Origin: Achatina immaculata | Taxonomy: Eukaryota > Mollusca > Gastropoda > Stylommatophora > Achatinidae | NCBI GenBank assembly: GCA_009760885.1 | Contig: CM019713.1 | Coordinates: 21,646,427-21,710,426, forward strand | DNA: 64,000 bases | Direction: 5' to 3' | In this document: positions 22,960 through 34,029 of the stretch, piece after piece | How the letters are laid out: every line of letters begins with the position of its first letter | Position numbering within the stretch: position 1 is the stretch's first letter | Translations under genes and position numbers: made by a program | Notes under the pieces: generated by a model | Told to the model about the DNA's origin: nothing | Database searches by the model: none | What the model saw: the letters and a program-made list of their open reading frames with translations, nothing else

Positions 22960-23350
22960 AATAGAAGAAGTCAATATAGTCCAAGCTGGTTTCAGGCAAA
23001 GAAGAGGATCAGAGATCATAAATTCAATATAAGATTAATAATAGAGAAATTCAGAGAGTTTAATGTGAATCTATATTTATCTTTTATAGACTACTAAAAA
23101 GCATTTGATTGTGTATAACACCAGAAACTTTGGGAAATAATGGAAAAAATGGGATTTCTAACACATTTGATACAATTAACATCACTGCTGTATATAAACC
23201 AACAAGCAGCAGTTAGAATAAATGGTGAAACAACAAGTTGGTTTGACATAAAACAAGGGGTCCGTCAGGGGTGCATATTGTCACCTTACTTATTTAACTT
23301 GTATACTGAACACATAATGAGAAATGTTAGAGAAGATGTAGACAAAGTCT
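22960..23350 (+). pseudogene. LINE reverse transcriptase palm fragment, cut off before YADD
   Basis: The frame at about 22,970-23,030 reads QAGFRQRRGSEIINS (RT motif like EQFGFR.G..T). After a frameshift follows FNVNLYLSFIDY, stop, KAFDCV, stop, then HQKLWEIMEKMGF, and then IKQGVRQGCILSPYLFNLYT. This gives RT motifs 2a to B in order, including motif A Asp (FIDY). The fragment ends near 23,350, where the 32-bp satellite starts, so the YADD box and thumb are missing. Two in-frame stops and a frameshift show decay. The TEHIMRNVRED style suggests family III or I. Confidence 0.85.
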
Positions 23351-26300
23351 CCTACCTTTCGGCGTGAATCAGCCACATATCTCTTACTTGTCAGCGTGAA
23401 TCAGCCACAGATCTCTTACCTGTCGGCGTGAATCAGCCACATATCTCTTACTTGTCAGCGTGAATCAGCCACATGTCTCTTACCTGTCGGCGTGAATCAG
23501 CCACATATCTCTTACTTGTCAGCGTGAATCAGCCACATATCTCTTACTTGTCAGCGTGAATCAGCCACATATCTCTTACTTGTCAGCGTGAATCAGCCAC
23601 ATATCTCTTACTTGTCAGCGTGAATCAGCCACATATCTCTTACTTGTCAGCGTGAATCAGCCACATATCTCTTACTTGTCAGCGTGAATCAGCCACATAT
23701 CTCTTACCTGTCGGCGTGAATCAGCCACATATCTCTTACTTGTCAGCGTGAATCAGCCACATGTCTCCTAACTGTCGGCGTGAATCAGCCACATATCTCT
23801 TACTTGTCAGCGTGAATCAGCCACATATCTCTTACCTGTCGGCGTGAATCAGCCACAGCTCTCCTACCTTTCGGCGTGAATCAGCCACAGATCTCTTACT
23901 TGTCAGCGTGAATCAGCCACAGATCTCTTACTTGTCAGCGTGAATCAGCCACAGATCTCTTACTTGTCAGCGGGAATCAGCCACAGATCTCTTACTTGTC
24001 AACGTGAATCAGCCACATATCTCTTACTTGTCAGCGTGAATCAGCCACATGTCTCTTACCTGTCGGCGTGAATCAGCCACAGCTCTCCTACCTGTCGGCG
24101 TGAATCAGCCACAGCTCTCCTACCTTTCGGCGTGAATCAGCCACATGTCTCTTACTTGTCAGCGTGAATCAGCCACAGATCTCTTACTTGTCAGCGTGAA
24201 TCAGCCACAGATCTCTTACTTGTCAGCGTGAATCAGCCACAGATCTCTTACTTGTCAGCGTGAATCAGCCACATGTCTCTTACTTGTCAGCGTGAAACAG
24301 CCACAGATCTCTTACTTGTCAGCGTGAATCAGCCACATATCTCTTACTTGTCAGCGTGAATCAGCCACATATCTCTTACTTGTCAGCGTGAATCAGCCAC
24401 ATATCTCTTACTTGTCAGCGTGAATCAGCCACATATCTCTTACTTGTCAGCGTGAATCAGCCACATGTCTCTTACTTGTCAGCGTGAATCAGCCACAGAT
24501 CTCTTACTTGTCAGCGTGAATCAGCCACATATCTCTTACTTGTCAGCGTGAATCAGCCACAGCTCTCCTACCTGTCGGCGTGAATCAGCCACATGTCTCT
24601 TACTTGTCAGCGTGAATTAGCCACAGATCTCTTACTTGTCAGCGTGAATCAGCCACATATCTCTTACTTGTCAGCGTGAATCAGCCACATATCTCTTACT
24701 TGTCAGCGTGAATCAGCCACATATCTCTTACTTGTCAGCGTGAATCAGCCACAGATCTCTTACTTGTCAGCGTGAATCAGCCACATATCTCTTACTTGTC
24801 AGCGTGAATCAGCCACATGTCTCTTACTTGTCAGCGTGAATCAGCCACAGATCTCTTACTTGTCAGCGTGAATCAGCCACATATCTCTTACTTGTCAGCG
24901 TGAATCAGCCACATGTCTCTTACTTGTCAGCGTGAATCAGCCACATATCTCTTACTTGTCGGCGTGAATCAGCCACAGCTCTCTTACCTGTCGGCGTGAA
25001 TCAGCTACAGATCTCTTACTTGTCAGCGTGAATCAGCCACATATCTCTTACTTGTCAGCGTGAATCAGCCACATATCTCTTACTTGTCAGCGTGAATCAG
25101 CCACAGGTCTCTTACTTGTCAGCGTGAATCAGCCACATATCTCTTACTTGTCAGCGTGAATCAGCCACAGGTCTCTTACTTGTCAGCGTGAATCAGCCAC
25201 ATATCTCTTACTTGTCAGCGTGAATCAGCCACAGTCTCTTACTTGTCAGCGTGAATCAGCCACATATCTCTTACTTGTCAGCGTGAATCAGCCACAGGTC
25301 TCTTACTTGTCAGCGTGAATCAGCCACATATCTCTTACTTGTCAGCGTGAATCAGCCACATATCTCTTACTTGTCAGCGTGAATCAGCCACAGCTCTATT
25401 ACTTGTCAGCGTGAATCAGCCACATATCTCTTACTTGTCAGCGTGAATCAGCCACAGATCTCTTACTTGTCAGCGTGAATCAGCCACATATCTCTTACTT
25501 GTCAGCGTGAATCAGCCACATATCTCTTACTTGTCAGCGTGAATCAGCCACAGGTCTCCTACCTGTCGGCGTGAATCAGCCACATATCTCTTACTTGTCA
25601 GCGTGAATCAGCCACAGGTCTCCTACCTGTCGGCGTGAATCAGCCATAGATCTCTTACCTGTCGGCGTGAATCAGCCACATATCTCTTACTTGTCAACGT
25701 GAATCAGCCATATGTCTCTTACTTGTCAGCGTGAATCAGCCATATGTCTCTTACTTGTCAGCGTGAATCAGCCATATGTCTCTTACTTGTCAGCGTGAAT
25801 CAGCCACATATCTCTTACTTGTCAGCGTGAATCAGCCATATGTCTCTTACTTGTCAGCGTGAATCAGCCACATGTCTCTTACTTGTCAGCGTGAATCAGC
25901 CACATATCTCTTACTTGTCAGCGTGAATCAGCCACATATCTCTTACTTGTCAGCGTGAATCATCCACATATCTCTTACCTGTCGGCGTGAATCAGCCACA
26001 TATCTCTTACCTGTCGGCGTGAATCAGCCACAGCTCTCCTACCTGTCGGCGTGAATCAGCCACATATCTCTTACTTGTCAGCGTGAATCAGCCACATATC
26101 TCTTACTTGTCAGCGTGAATCAGCCACATATCTCTTACCTGTCGGCGTGAATCAGCCACAGCTCTCCTACCTGTCGGCGTGAATCAGCCACAGCTCTCTT
26201 ACCTGTCGGCGTGAATCAGCCACAGGTCTCTTACTTGTCAGCGTGAATCAGCCACAGCTCTCTTACCTGTCGGCGTGAATCAGCCACAGCTCTCCTACCT

Positions 26301-26530
26301 GTCGGCGTGAATCAGCCACAGCTCTCTTACCTGTCGGCGTGAATCAGCCACAGGTCTCTTACTTGTCAGCGTGAATCAGCCACAGCTCTCTTACCTGTCG
26401 GCGTGAATCAGCCACAGCTCTCTTACCTGTCGGCGTGAATCAGCCAAAGCTCTCCTACCTGTCGGCGTGAATCAGCCACAGCTCTCTTACCTGTCGGCGT
26501 GAATCAGCCAAAGCTCTCCTACCTGTCGGC
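23350..26530. repeat. 32-bp satellite, about 100 units
   Basis: The unit is TCAGCCACATATCTCTTACT plus TGTCAGCGTGAA. Two linked variants dominate: CTTACTTGTCAGCG and CCTACCTGTCGGCG. The second becomes common towards the right edge (26,000-26,530). Matching shorter blocks occur at 28,663-29,132 and 30,967-31,457. The repeats are contiguous with no unique spacers, so this is not a CRISPR array. Confidence 0.97.
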
Positions 26531-27094
26531 GTATAGCTTAGACAACTATCTCCCACTAAAACTAACTTAGAATGTTCTTTAGTGTTCTTCTAATCTGCAT
26601 ATTCCTGGTATGACCAGTGCAAGTTGTTTTGTGCTGTTTCGTGTCACATGATATCTCTTTGGGTGACTAGCTTCCATGGTTAATCTGATGTTGAATTAAG
26701 TTATACTACGTGGGTCGAACTGTTCCAAGCTTTTTCCAAGTGTCAGTACTAAACTTCAAACATACTTTAATAACTCTGCGGCTGTTTAAAGGAAATGTGT
26801 TAGTTTCTGTTGTCAGTTAGGGTAAAATAGGTCAGACAACGTGGAGAACACGTGGAAAACACGTGGAGAACACGTGGCGCTCGAGACAGGCTGTACGAGC
26901 ACGTGTTTCACCCTAACTACGCTGCTCCGAGCACGTGGTCTAATTAAGGAAATTCATCAGGTGTAAAATTATCTATTTTAAGAGAGCACCGAGGCTGATG
27001 TGTACTTAGATTAAGATTTATTTTAAGTATGATTTATGTCTGATTCATTTTCCTTTCATCTTTGTGATCTGCATGACCCAACCTGCAATTATAT
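26531..27094. other. Unique core of the composite repeat, copy 1
   Basis: Begins GTATAGCTTAGACAACTATC directly after the satellite. No open frame or element is recognised. It contains five CACGTG hexamers at 26,849-26,937. Copies 2 and 3 begin at 29,133 and 31,458 and differ by small indels only. Confidence 0.8.
26849..26937. promoter_or_regulatory. Cluster of five CACGTG E-boxes, copy 1
   Basis: CACGTG begins at 26,849, 26,860, 26,871, 26,900 and 26,932. The first three are 11 bp apart within AGAACACGTGGA-like units. CACGTG is the canonical site for bHLH-ZIP factors such as Myc/Max, USF and TFE. The first three could equally be a simple 11-bp repeat. No adjacent gene is visible, so function is unknown. 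Confidence 0.4.
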
Positions 27095-27690
27095 GTTCTG
27101 GGTGTTTAGAGTCTGCCCAGAGCTGTTTAGTACCTTTCTAGAGTCTGTCCAGAGCTGTTTAGTACCTTTCTAGAGTCTGTCCAGAGCTGTTTAGTACCTT
27201 TCTAGAGTCTGTCCAGAGCTGTTTAGTACCTGTCTAGAGTCTGTCCAGAGCTGTTTAGTACCTTTCTAGAGTCTGTCCAGAGCTGTTTAGAACCTGTCTA
27301 GAGTCTGTCCAGAGCTGTTTAGTACCTTTCTAGAGTCTGTCCAGAGCTGTTTAGTACCTGTCTAGAGTCTGTCCAGAGCTGTTTAGTACCTGTGTAAAGC
27401 TGTTTAGAACCTGTCTAGAGTCTGTCCAAAGCTGTTTAGTACCTGTGTAAAGCTGTTTAGAACCTGTCTAGAGTCTGTCCAGAGCTGTTTAGTACCTGTG
27501 TAAAGCTGTTTAGAACCTGTCTAAAGTCTGTCCAAAGCTGTTTAGTACCTGTGTAAAGCTGTTTAGAACCTGTCTAGAGTCTGTCCAAAGCTGTTTAGTA
27601 CCTGTGTAAAGCTGTTTAGAACCTGTCTAGTGTCTGTCCAAAGCTGTTTAGAACCTGTCTAGAGTCTGTCCAGAGTTGTTTAGACACTGT
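27095..27690. repeat. 32-bp array (copy 1) with a compound second half
   Basis: The unit is AGTCTGTCCAGAGCTGTTTA plus GTACCTTTCTAG (AGCTGTTTAG at 27,121 and 27,153). From about 27,380 a longer compound unit appears with ACCTGTGTAAAGCTGTTTAG inserted, repeated about five times. The same order recurs at about 29,700-30,290 and 32,035-32,610. Confidence 0.93.
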
Positions 27691-27811
27691 TTAGTGACGT
27701 CGTATGCAACTATGTCAGCAGGAACACTAAATTAACGACATGTGATACACTGCAGTTTAGACGTCTGCCAATATTTTTTTTAAATGAAGTACTGTACTTT
27801 TTTAGACCCTA

Positions 27812-27990
27812 AGTAACAGCATTCACCCCAGGTACAATACTTTACTCTTCAATAATAACATTGTGACACTAGATTCTAATTAACAGCATTCACCCCAGGT
27901 ACAATACTATACTGTTCAATAATAACATTGTGACACTAGACTCTAATTAACAGCATTCACCCCAGGTACAATACTTTACTCTTCAATAAC
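27812..27990. repeat. 67-bp repeat, 3 units (copy 1)
   Basis: TAACAGCATTCACCCCAGGT starts at 27,814, 27,881 and 27,948. It is repeated in the other composite copies (about 30,419-30,590 and 32,745-32,915), with part again from 33,240. Confidence 0.92.
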
Positions 27991-28233
27991 TGTGGCACTG
28001 GAAACAACTGAATATTTCATCAAACATACGACAGCGCTAACAGAAAGAACGTTGCCTAAAACAATACTGTAAGACAGCAGTTACCAAGTCATTCAACACT
28101 TTTAATATAAGAAAATGTGAGCGTGAATCCTGACTGAATGAAGGAAATGAAGCAATCAACACATAACATAAGAAGAATCAAAATACCAAACAATGCAAAA
28201 GGTTTTTGACGAGATTTACTCCGACCATAAGAA

Positions 28234-28637
28234 AAACACATGATCTCAAACATACAGTGTAAACATCCAACAATAAGAAAAACACATGATCTCAAACATA
28301 CAGTGTAAACATCCGACCATAAGAAAACACATGATCTCAAACATACAGTGTAAACATCCTACCTTAAGAAAACACATGATCTCAAACATACAGTGTAAAC
28401 ATCCAACAATAAGAAAACACATGATCTCAAACATACAGTGTAAACATCCGACCATAAGAAAAACACATGATCTCAAACATACAGTGTAAACATCCTACCT
28501 TAAGAAAACACATGATCTCAAACATACAGTGTAAACATCCAACAATAAGAAAAACACATGATCTCAAACATACAGTGTAAACATCCGACCATAAGAAAAA
28601 CACATGATCTCAAACATACAGTGTAAACATCCGACCA
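28234..28637. repeat. 45-46-bp array (copy 1), about 9 units
   Basis: The unit contains ACACATGATCTCAAACATAC and AGTGTAAACATCC, followed in rotation by AACAATAAG, GACCATAAG or TACCTTAAG. This three-unit rotation forms a higher-order repeat of about 136 bp. Frames on both strands read through (CLHCMFEIMCFL on minus, KHMISNIQCKHPT on plus), which argues against coding. Confidence 0.92.
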
Positions 28638-28662
28638 TTGCACACCAACCAGTACACAACAA

Positions 28663-30966
28663 CCACATATCTCTTACTTGTCAGCGTGAATCAGCCACAT
28701 ATCTCTTACTGTCAGCGTGAATCAGCCACATATCTCTTACCTGTCGGCGTGAATCAGCCACAGCTCTCCTACCTGTCGGCGTGAATCAGCCACAGCTCTC
28801 TTACCTGTCGGCGTGAATCAGCCACAGGTCTCTTACTTGTCAGCGTGAATCAGCCACAGCTCTCTTACCTGTCGGCGTGAATCAGCCACAGCTCTCCTAC
28901 CTGTCGGCGTGAATCAGCCACAGCTCTCTTACCTGTCGGCGTGAATCAGCCACAGGTCTCTTACTTGTCAGCGTGAATCAGCCACAGCTCTCTTACCTGT
29001 CGGCGTGAATCAGCCACAGCTCTCTTACCTGTCGGCGTGAATCAGCCAAAGCTCTCCTACCTGTCGGCGTGAATCAGCCACAGCTCTCTTACCTGTCGGC
29101 GTGAATCAGCCAAAGCTCTCCTACCTGTCGGCGTATAGCTTAGACAACTATCTCCCACTAAAACTAACTTAGAATGTTCTTTAGTGTTCTTCTAATCTGC
29201 ATATTCCTGGTATGACCAGTGCAAGTTGTTTTGTGCTGTTTTCGTGTCACATGAATATCTCTTTGGGTGACTAGCTTCCATGGTTAATCTGATGTTGAAT
29301 TAAGTTATACTACGTGGGTCGAACTGTTCCAAGCTTTTTCCAAGTGTCAGTACTAAACTTCAAACATACTTTAATAACTCTGCGGCTGTTTAAAGGAAAT
29401 GTGTTAGTTTCTGTTGTCAGTTAGGGTAAAATAGGTCAGACAACGTGGAGAACACGTGGAAAACACGTGGAGAACACGTGGCGCTCGAGACAGGCTGTAC
29501 GAGCACGTGTTTCACCCTAACTACGCTGCTCCGAGCACGTGGTCTAATTAAGGAAATTCATCAGGTGTAAAATTATCTATTTTAAGAGAGCACCGAGGCT
29601 GATGTGTACTTAGATTAAGATTTATTTTAAGTATGATTTATGTCTGATTCATTTTCCTTTCATCTTTTGTGATCTGCATGACCCAACCTGCAATTATATG
29701 TTCTGGGTGTTTAGAGTCTGCCCAGAGCTGTTTAGTACCTTTCTAGAGTCTGTCCAGAGCTGTTTAGTACCTTTCTAGAGTCTGTCCAGAGCTGTTTAGT
29801 ACCTTTCTAGAGTCTGTCCAGAGCTGTTTAGTACCTGTCTAGAGTCTGTCCAGAGCTGTTTAGTACCTTTCTAGAGTCTGTCCAGAGCTGTTTAGAACCT
29901 GTCTAGAGTCTGTCCAGAGCTGTTTAGTACCTTTCTAGAGTCTGTCCAGAGCTGTTTAGTACCTGTCTAGAGTCTGTCCAGAGCTGTTTAGTACCTGTGT
30001 AAAGCTGTTTAGAACCTGTCTAGAGTCTGTCCAAAGCTGTTTAGTACCTGTGTAAAGCTGTTTAGAACCTGTATAGAGTCTGTCCGGAGCTGTTTAGTAC
30101 CTGTGTAAAGCTGTTTAGAACCTGTCTAAAGTCTGTCCAAAGCTGTTTAGTACCTGTGTAAAGCTGTTTAGAACCTGTCTAGAGTCTGTCCAAAGCTGTT
30201 TAATACCTGTGGAAAGCTGTTTAGAACCTGTCTAGTGTCTGTCCAAAGCTGTTTAGAACCTGTCTAGAGTCTGTCCAGAGTTGTTTAGACACTGTTTAGT
30301 GACGTCGTATGCAACTATGTCAGCAGGAACACTAAATTAACGACATGTGATACACTGCAGTTTAGACGTCTGCCAATATTTTTTTTAAATGAAGTACTGT
30401 ACTTTTTTAGACCCTAAGTAACAGCATTCACCCCAGGTGCAATACTTTACTCTTCAATAATAACATTGTGACACTAGATTCTAATTAACAGCATTCACCC
30501 CAGGTACAATACTATACTGTTCAATAATAACATTGTGACACTAGACTCTAATTAACAGCATTCACCCCAGGTACAATACTTTACTCTTCAATAACTGTGG
30601 CACTGGAAACAACTGAATATTTCATCAAACATACGACAGCGCTAACAGAAAGAACGTTGCCTAAAACAATACTGTAAGACAGCAGTTACCAAGTCATTCA
30701 ACACTTTTAATATAAGAAAATGTGAGCGTGAATCCTGACTGAATGAAGGAAATGAAGCAATCAACACATAACATAAGAAGAATCAAAATACCAAACAATG
30801 CAAAAAGGTTTTTGACGAGATTTACTCCGACCATAAGAAAAACACATGATCTCAAACATACAGTGTAAACATCCAACAATAAGAAAAACATATGATTTCA
30901 AACATACAGTGTAAACATCCGACCATAAGAAAAACACATGATCTCAAACATACAGTGTAAACATCC
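28663..30966. repeat. Composite 2.3-kb unit, copy 2
   Basis: Order: 32-bp satellite (28,663-29,132), unique core with E-boxes (CACGTG from 29,453 to 29,541), 32-bp array, 67-bp triplet, unique tail, then a shortened 45-bp array. It matches copy 1 from the last 470 bp of its satellite onward. The 45-bp array has only about three units here, which accounts for most of the length difference. The right junction lies in shared CCTACCT, present in both joined repeats. Confidence 0.93.
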
Positions 30967-33235
30967 TACCTGTCGGCGTGAATCAGCCACATATCTCTTA
31001 CTTGTCAGCGTGAATCAGCCACATATCTCTTACTTGTCAGCGTGAATCAGCCACATATCTCTTACCTGTCGGCGTGAATCAGCCACAGCTCTCCTACCTG
31101 TCGGCGTGAATCAGCCACAGCTCTCTTACCTGTCGGCGTGAATCAGCCACAGGTCTCTTACTTGTCAGCGTGAATCAGCCACAGCTCTCTTACCTGTCGG
31201 CGTGAATCAGCCACAGCTCTCCTACCTGTCGGCGTGAATCAGCCACAGCTCTCTTACCTGTCGGCGTGAATCAGCCACAGGTCTCTTACTTGTCAGCGTG
31301 AATCAGCCACAGCTCTCTTACCTGTCGGCGTGAATCAGCCACAGCTCTCTTACCTGTCGGCGTGAATCAGCCAAAGCTCTCCTACCTGTCGGCGTGAATC
31401 AGCCACAGCTCTCTTACCTGTCGGCGTGAATCAGCCAAAGCTCTCCTACCTGTCGGCGTATAGCTTAGACAACTATCTCCCACTAAAACTAACTTAGAAT
31501 GTTCTTTAGTGTTCTTCTAATCTGCATATTCCTGGTATGACCAGTGCAAGTTGTTTTGTGCTGTTTTCGTGTCACATGAATATCTCTTTGGGTGACTAGC
31601 TTCCATGGTTAATCTGATGTTGAATTAAGTTATACTACGTGGGTCGAACTGTTCCAAGCTTTTTCCAAGTGTCAGTACTAAACTTCAAACATACTTTAAT
31701 AACTCTGCGGCTGTTTAAAGGAAATGTGTTAGTTTCTGTTGTCAGTTAGGGTAAAATAGGTCAGACAACGTGGAGAACACGTGGAAAACACGTGGAGAAC
31801 ACGTGGCGCTCGAGACAGGCTGTACGAGCACGTGTTTCACCCTAACTACGCTGCTCCGAGCACGTGGTCTAATTAAGGAAATTCATCAGGTGTAAAATTA
31901 TCTATTTTAAGAGAGCACCGAGGCTGATGTGTACTTAGATTAAGATTTATTTTAAGTATGATTTATGTCTGATTCATTTTCCTTTCATCTTTTGTGATCT
32001 GCATGACCCAACCTGCAATTATATGTTCTGGGTGTTTAGAGTCTGCCCAGAGCTGTTTAGTACCTTTCTAGAGTCTGTCCAGAGCTGTTTAGTACCTTTC
32101 TAGAGTCTGTCCAGAGCTGTTTAGTACCTTTCTAGAGTCTGTCCAGAGCTGTTTAGTACCTGTCTAGAGTCTGTCCAGAGCTGTTTAGTACCTTTCTAGA
32201 GTCTGTCCAGAGCTGTTTAGAACCTGTCTAGAGTCTGTCCAGAGCTGTTTAGTACCTTTCTAGAGTCTGTCCAGAGCTGTTTAGTACCTGTCTAGAGTCT
32301 GTCCAGAGCTGTTTAGTACCTGTGTAAAGCTGTTTAGAACCTGTCTAGAGTCTGTCCAAAGCTGTTTAGTACCTGTGTAAAGCTGTTTAGAACCTGTATA
32401 GAGTCTGTCCGGAGCTGTTTAGTACCTGTGTAAAGCTGTTTAGAACCTGTCTAAAGTCTGTCCAAAGCTGTTTAGTACCTGTGTAAAGCTGTTTAGAACC
32501 TGTCTAGAGTCTGTCCAAAGCTGTTTAATACCTGTGGAAAGCTGTTTAGAACCTGTCTAGTGTCTGTCCAAAGCTGTTTAGAACCTGTCTAGAGTCTGTC
32601 CAGAGTTGTTTAGACACTGTTTAGTGACGTCGTATGCAACTATGTCAGCAGGAACACTAAATTAACGACATGTGATACACTGCAGTTTAGACGTCTGCCA
32701 ATATTTTTTTTAAATGAAGTACTGTACTTTTTTAGACCCTAAGTAACAGCATTCACCCCAGGTGCAATACTTTACTCTTCAATAATAACATTGTGACACT
32801 AGATTCTAATTAACAGCATTCACCCCAGGTACAATACTATACTGTTCAATAATAACATTGTGACACTAGACTCTAATTAACAGCATTCACCCCAGGTACA
32901 ATACTTTACTCTTCAATAACTGTGGCACTGGAAACAACTGAATATTTCATCAAACATACGACAGCGCTAACAGAAAGAACGTTGCCTAAAACAATACTGT
33001 AAGACAGCAGTTACCAAGTCATTCAACACTTTTAATATAAGAAAATGTGAGCGTGAATCCTGACTGAATGAAGGAAATGAAGCAATCAACACATAACATA
33101 AGAAGAATCAAAATACCAAACAATGCAAAAAGGTTTTTGACGAGATTTACTCCGACCATAAGAAAAACACATGATCTCAAACATACAGTGTAAACATCCA
33201 ACAATAAGAAAAACATATGATTTCAAACATACAGT
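30967..33235. repeat. Composite 2.3-kb unit, copy 3
   Basis: Matches copy 2 with a 2,325-bp offset (core starts 29,133 and 31,458). They share private variants such as GTCTGTCCGGAGC and ACCTGTGGAAAGC that are absent from copy 1, so copies 2 and 3 duplicated from each other after splitting from copy 1. E-boxes are at 31,778-31,866. The copy ends inside the second 45-bp unit at ACAGTGTGTGAC. Confidence 0.94.
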
Positions 33236-33958
33236 GTGTGACACTAGACTCTAATTAACAGCATTCACCCCAGGTACAATACTTTACTCTTCAATAACTG
33301 TGGCACTGGAAACAACTGAATATTTCATCAAACATACGACAGCGCTAACAGAAAGAACGTTGCCTAAAACAATACTGTAAGACAGCAGTTACCAAGTCAT
33401 TCAACACTTTTAATATAAGAAAATGTGAGCGTGAATCCTGACTGAATGAAGGAAATGAAGCAATCAACACATAACATAAGAAGAATCAAAATACCAAACA
33501 ATGCAAAAAGGTTTTTGACGAGATTTACTCCGACCATAAGAAAAACACATGATCTCAAACATACAGTGTAAACATCCAACAATAAGAAAAACATATGATT
33601 TCAAACATACAGTGTAAACATCCGACCATAAGAAAAACACATGATCTCAAACATACAGTGTAAACATCCTACCTTAAGAAAAACACATGATCTCAAACAT
33701 ACAGTGTAAACATCCAACAATAAGAAAAACACATGATCTCAAACATACAGTGTAAACATCCGACCATAAGAAAAACACATGATCTCAAACATACAGTGTA
33801 AACATCCTACCTTAAGAAAAACACATGATCTCAAACATACAGTGTAAACATCCAACAATAAGAAAAACACATGATCTCAAACATACAGTGTAAACATCCG
33901 ACCATAAGAAAAACACATGATCTCAAACATACAGTGTAAACATCCGACCATTGCACAC
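33236..33958. repeat. Composite unit, partial copy 4, with a longer 45-bp array
   Basis: Starts inside the 67-bp block (GTGACACTAGACTCTAATTA) and repeats copy 3 with a 378-bp offset (33,019 and 33,397). It then carries about nine 45-bp units, like copy 1. It lacks satellite, core and E-boxes. Confidence 0.92.
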
Positions 33959-34029
33959 CAACCAGTACACAACAACCAGTGCACACCAACCAGTACACAA
34001 CAACCAGTGCACACCAACCAGTACACAGC
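33959..34029. repeat. 28-bp ACCAACCAGTACACAAC repeat
   Basis: About 2.5 units of CACCAACCAGTACACAACAA plus CCAGTGCA. One diverged unit is also at 28,645-28,665. It links the composite unit to the 16-bp satellite. Confidence 0.8.

Noticed and set aside
23350..26530. CRISPR array
   Set aside because: The 32-bp units are contiguous with no unique spacers, no cas genes are present, and the context is eukaryotic.
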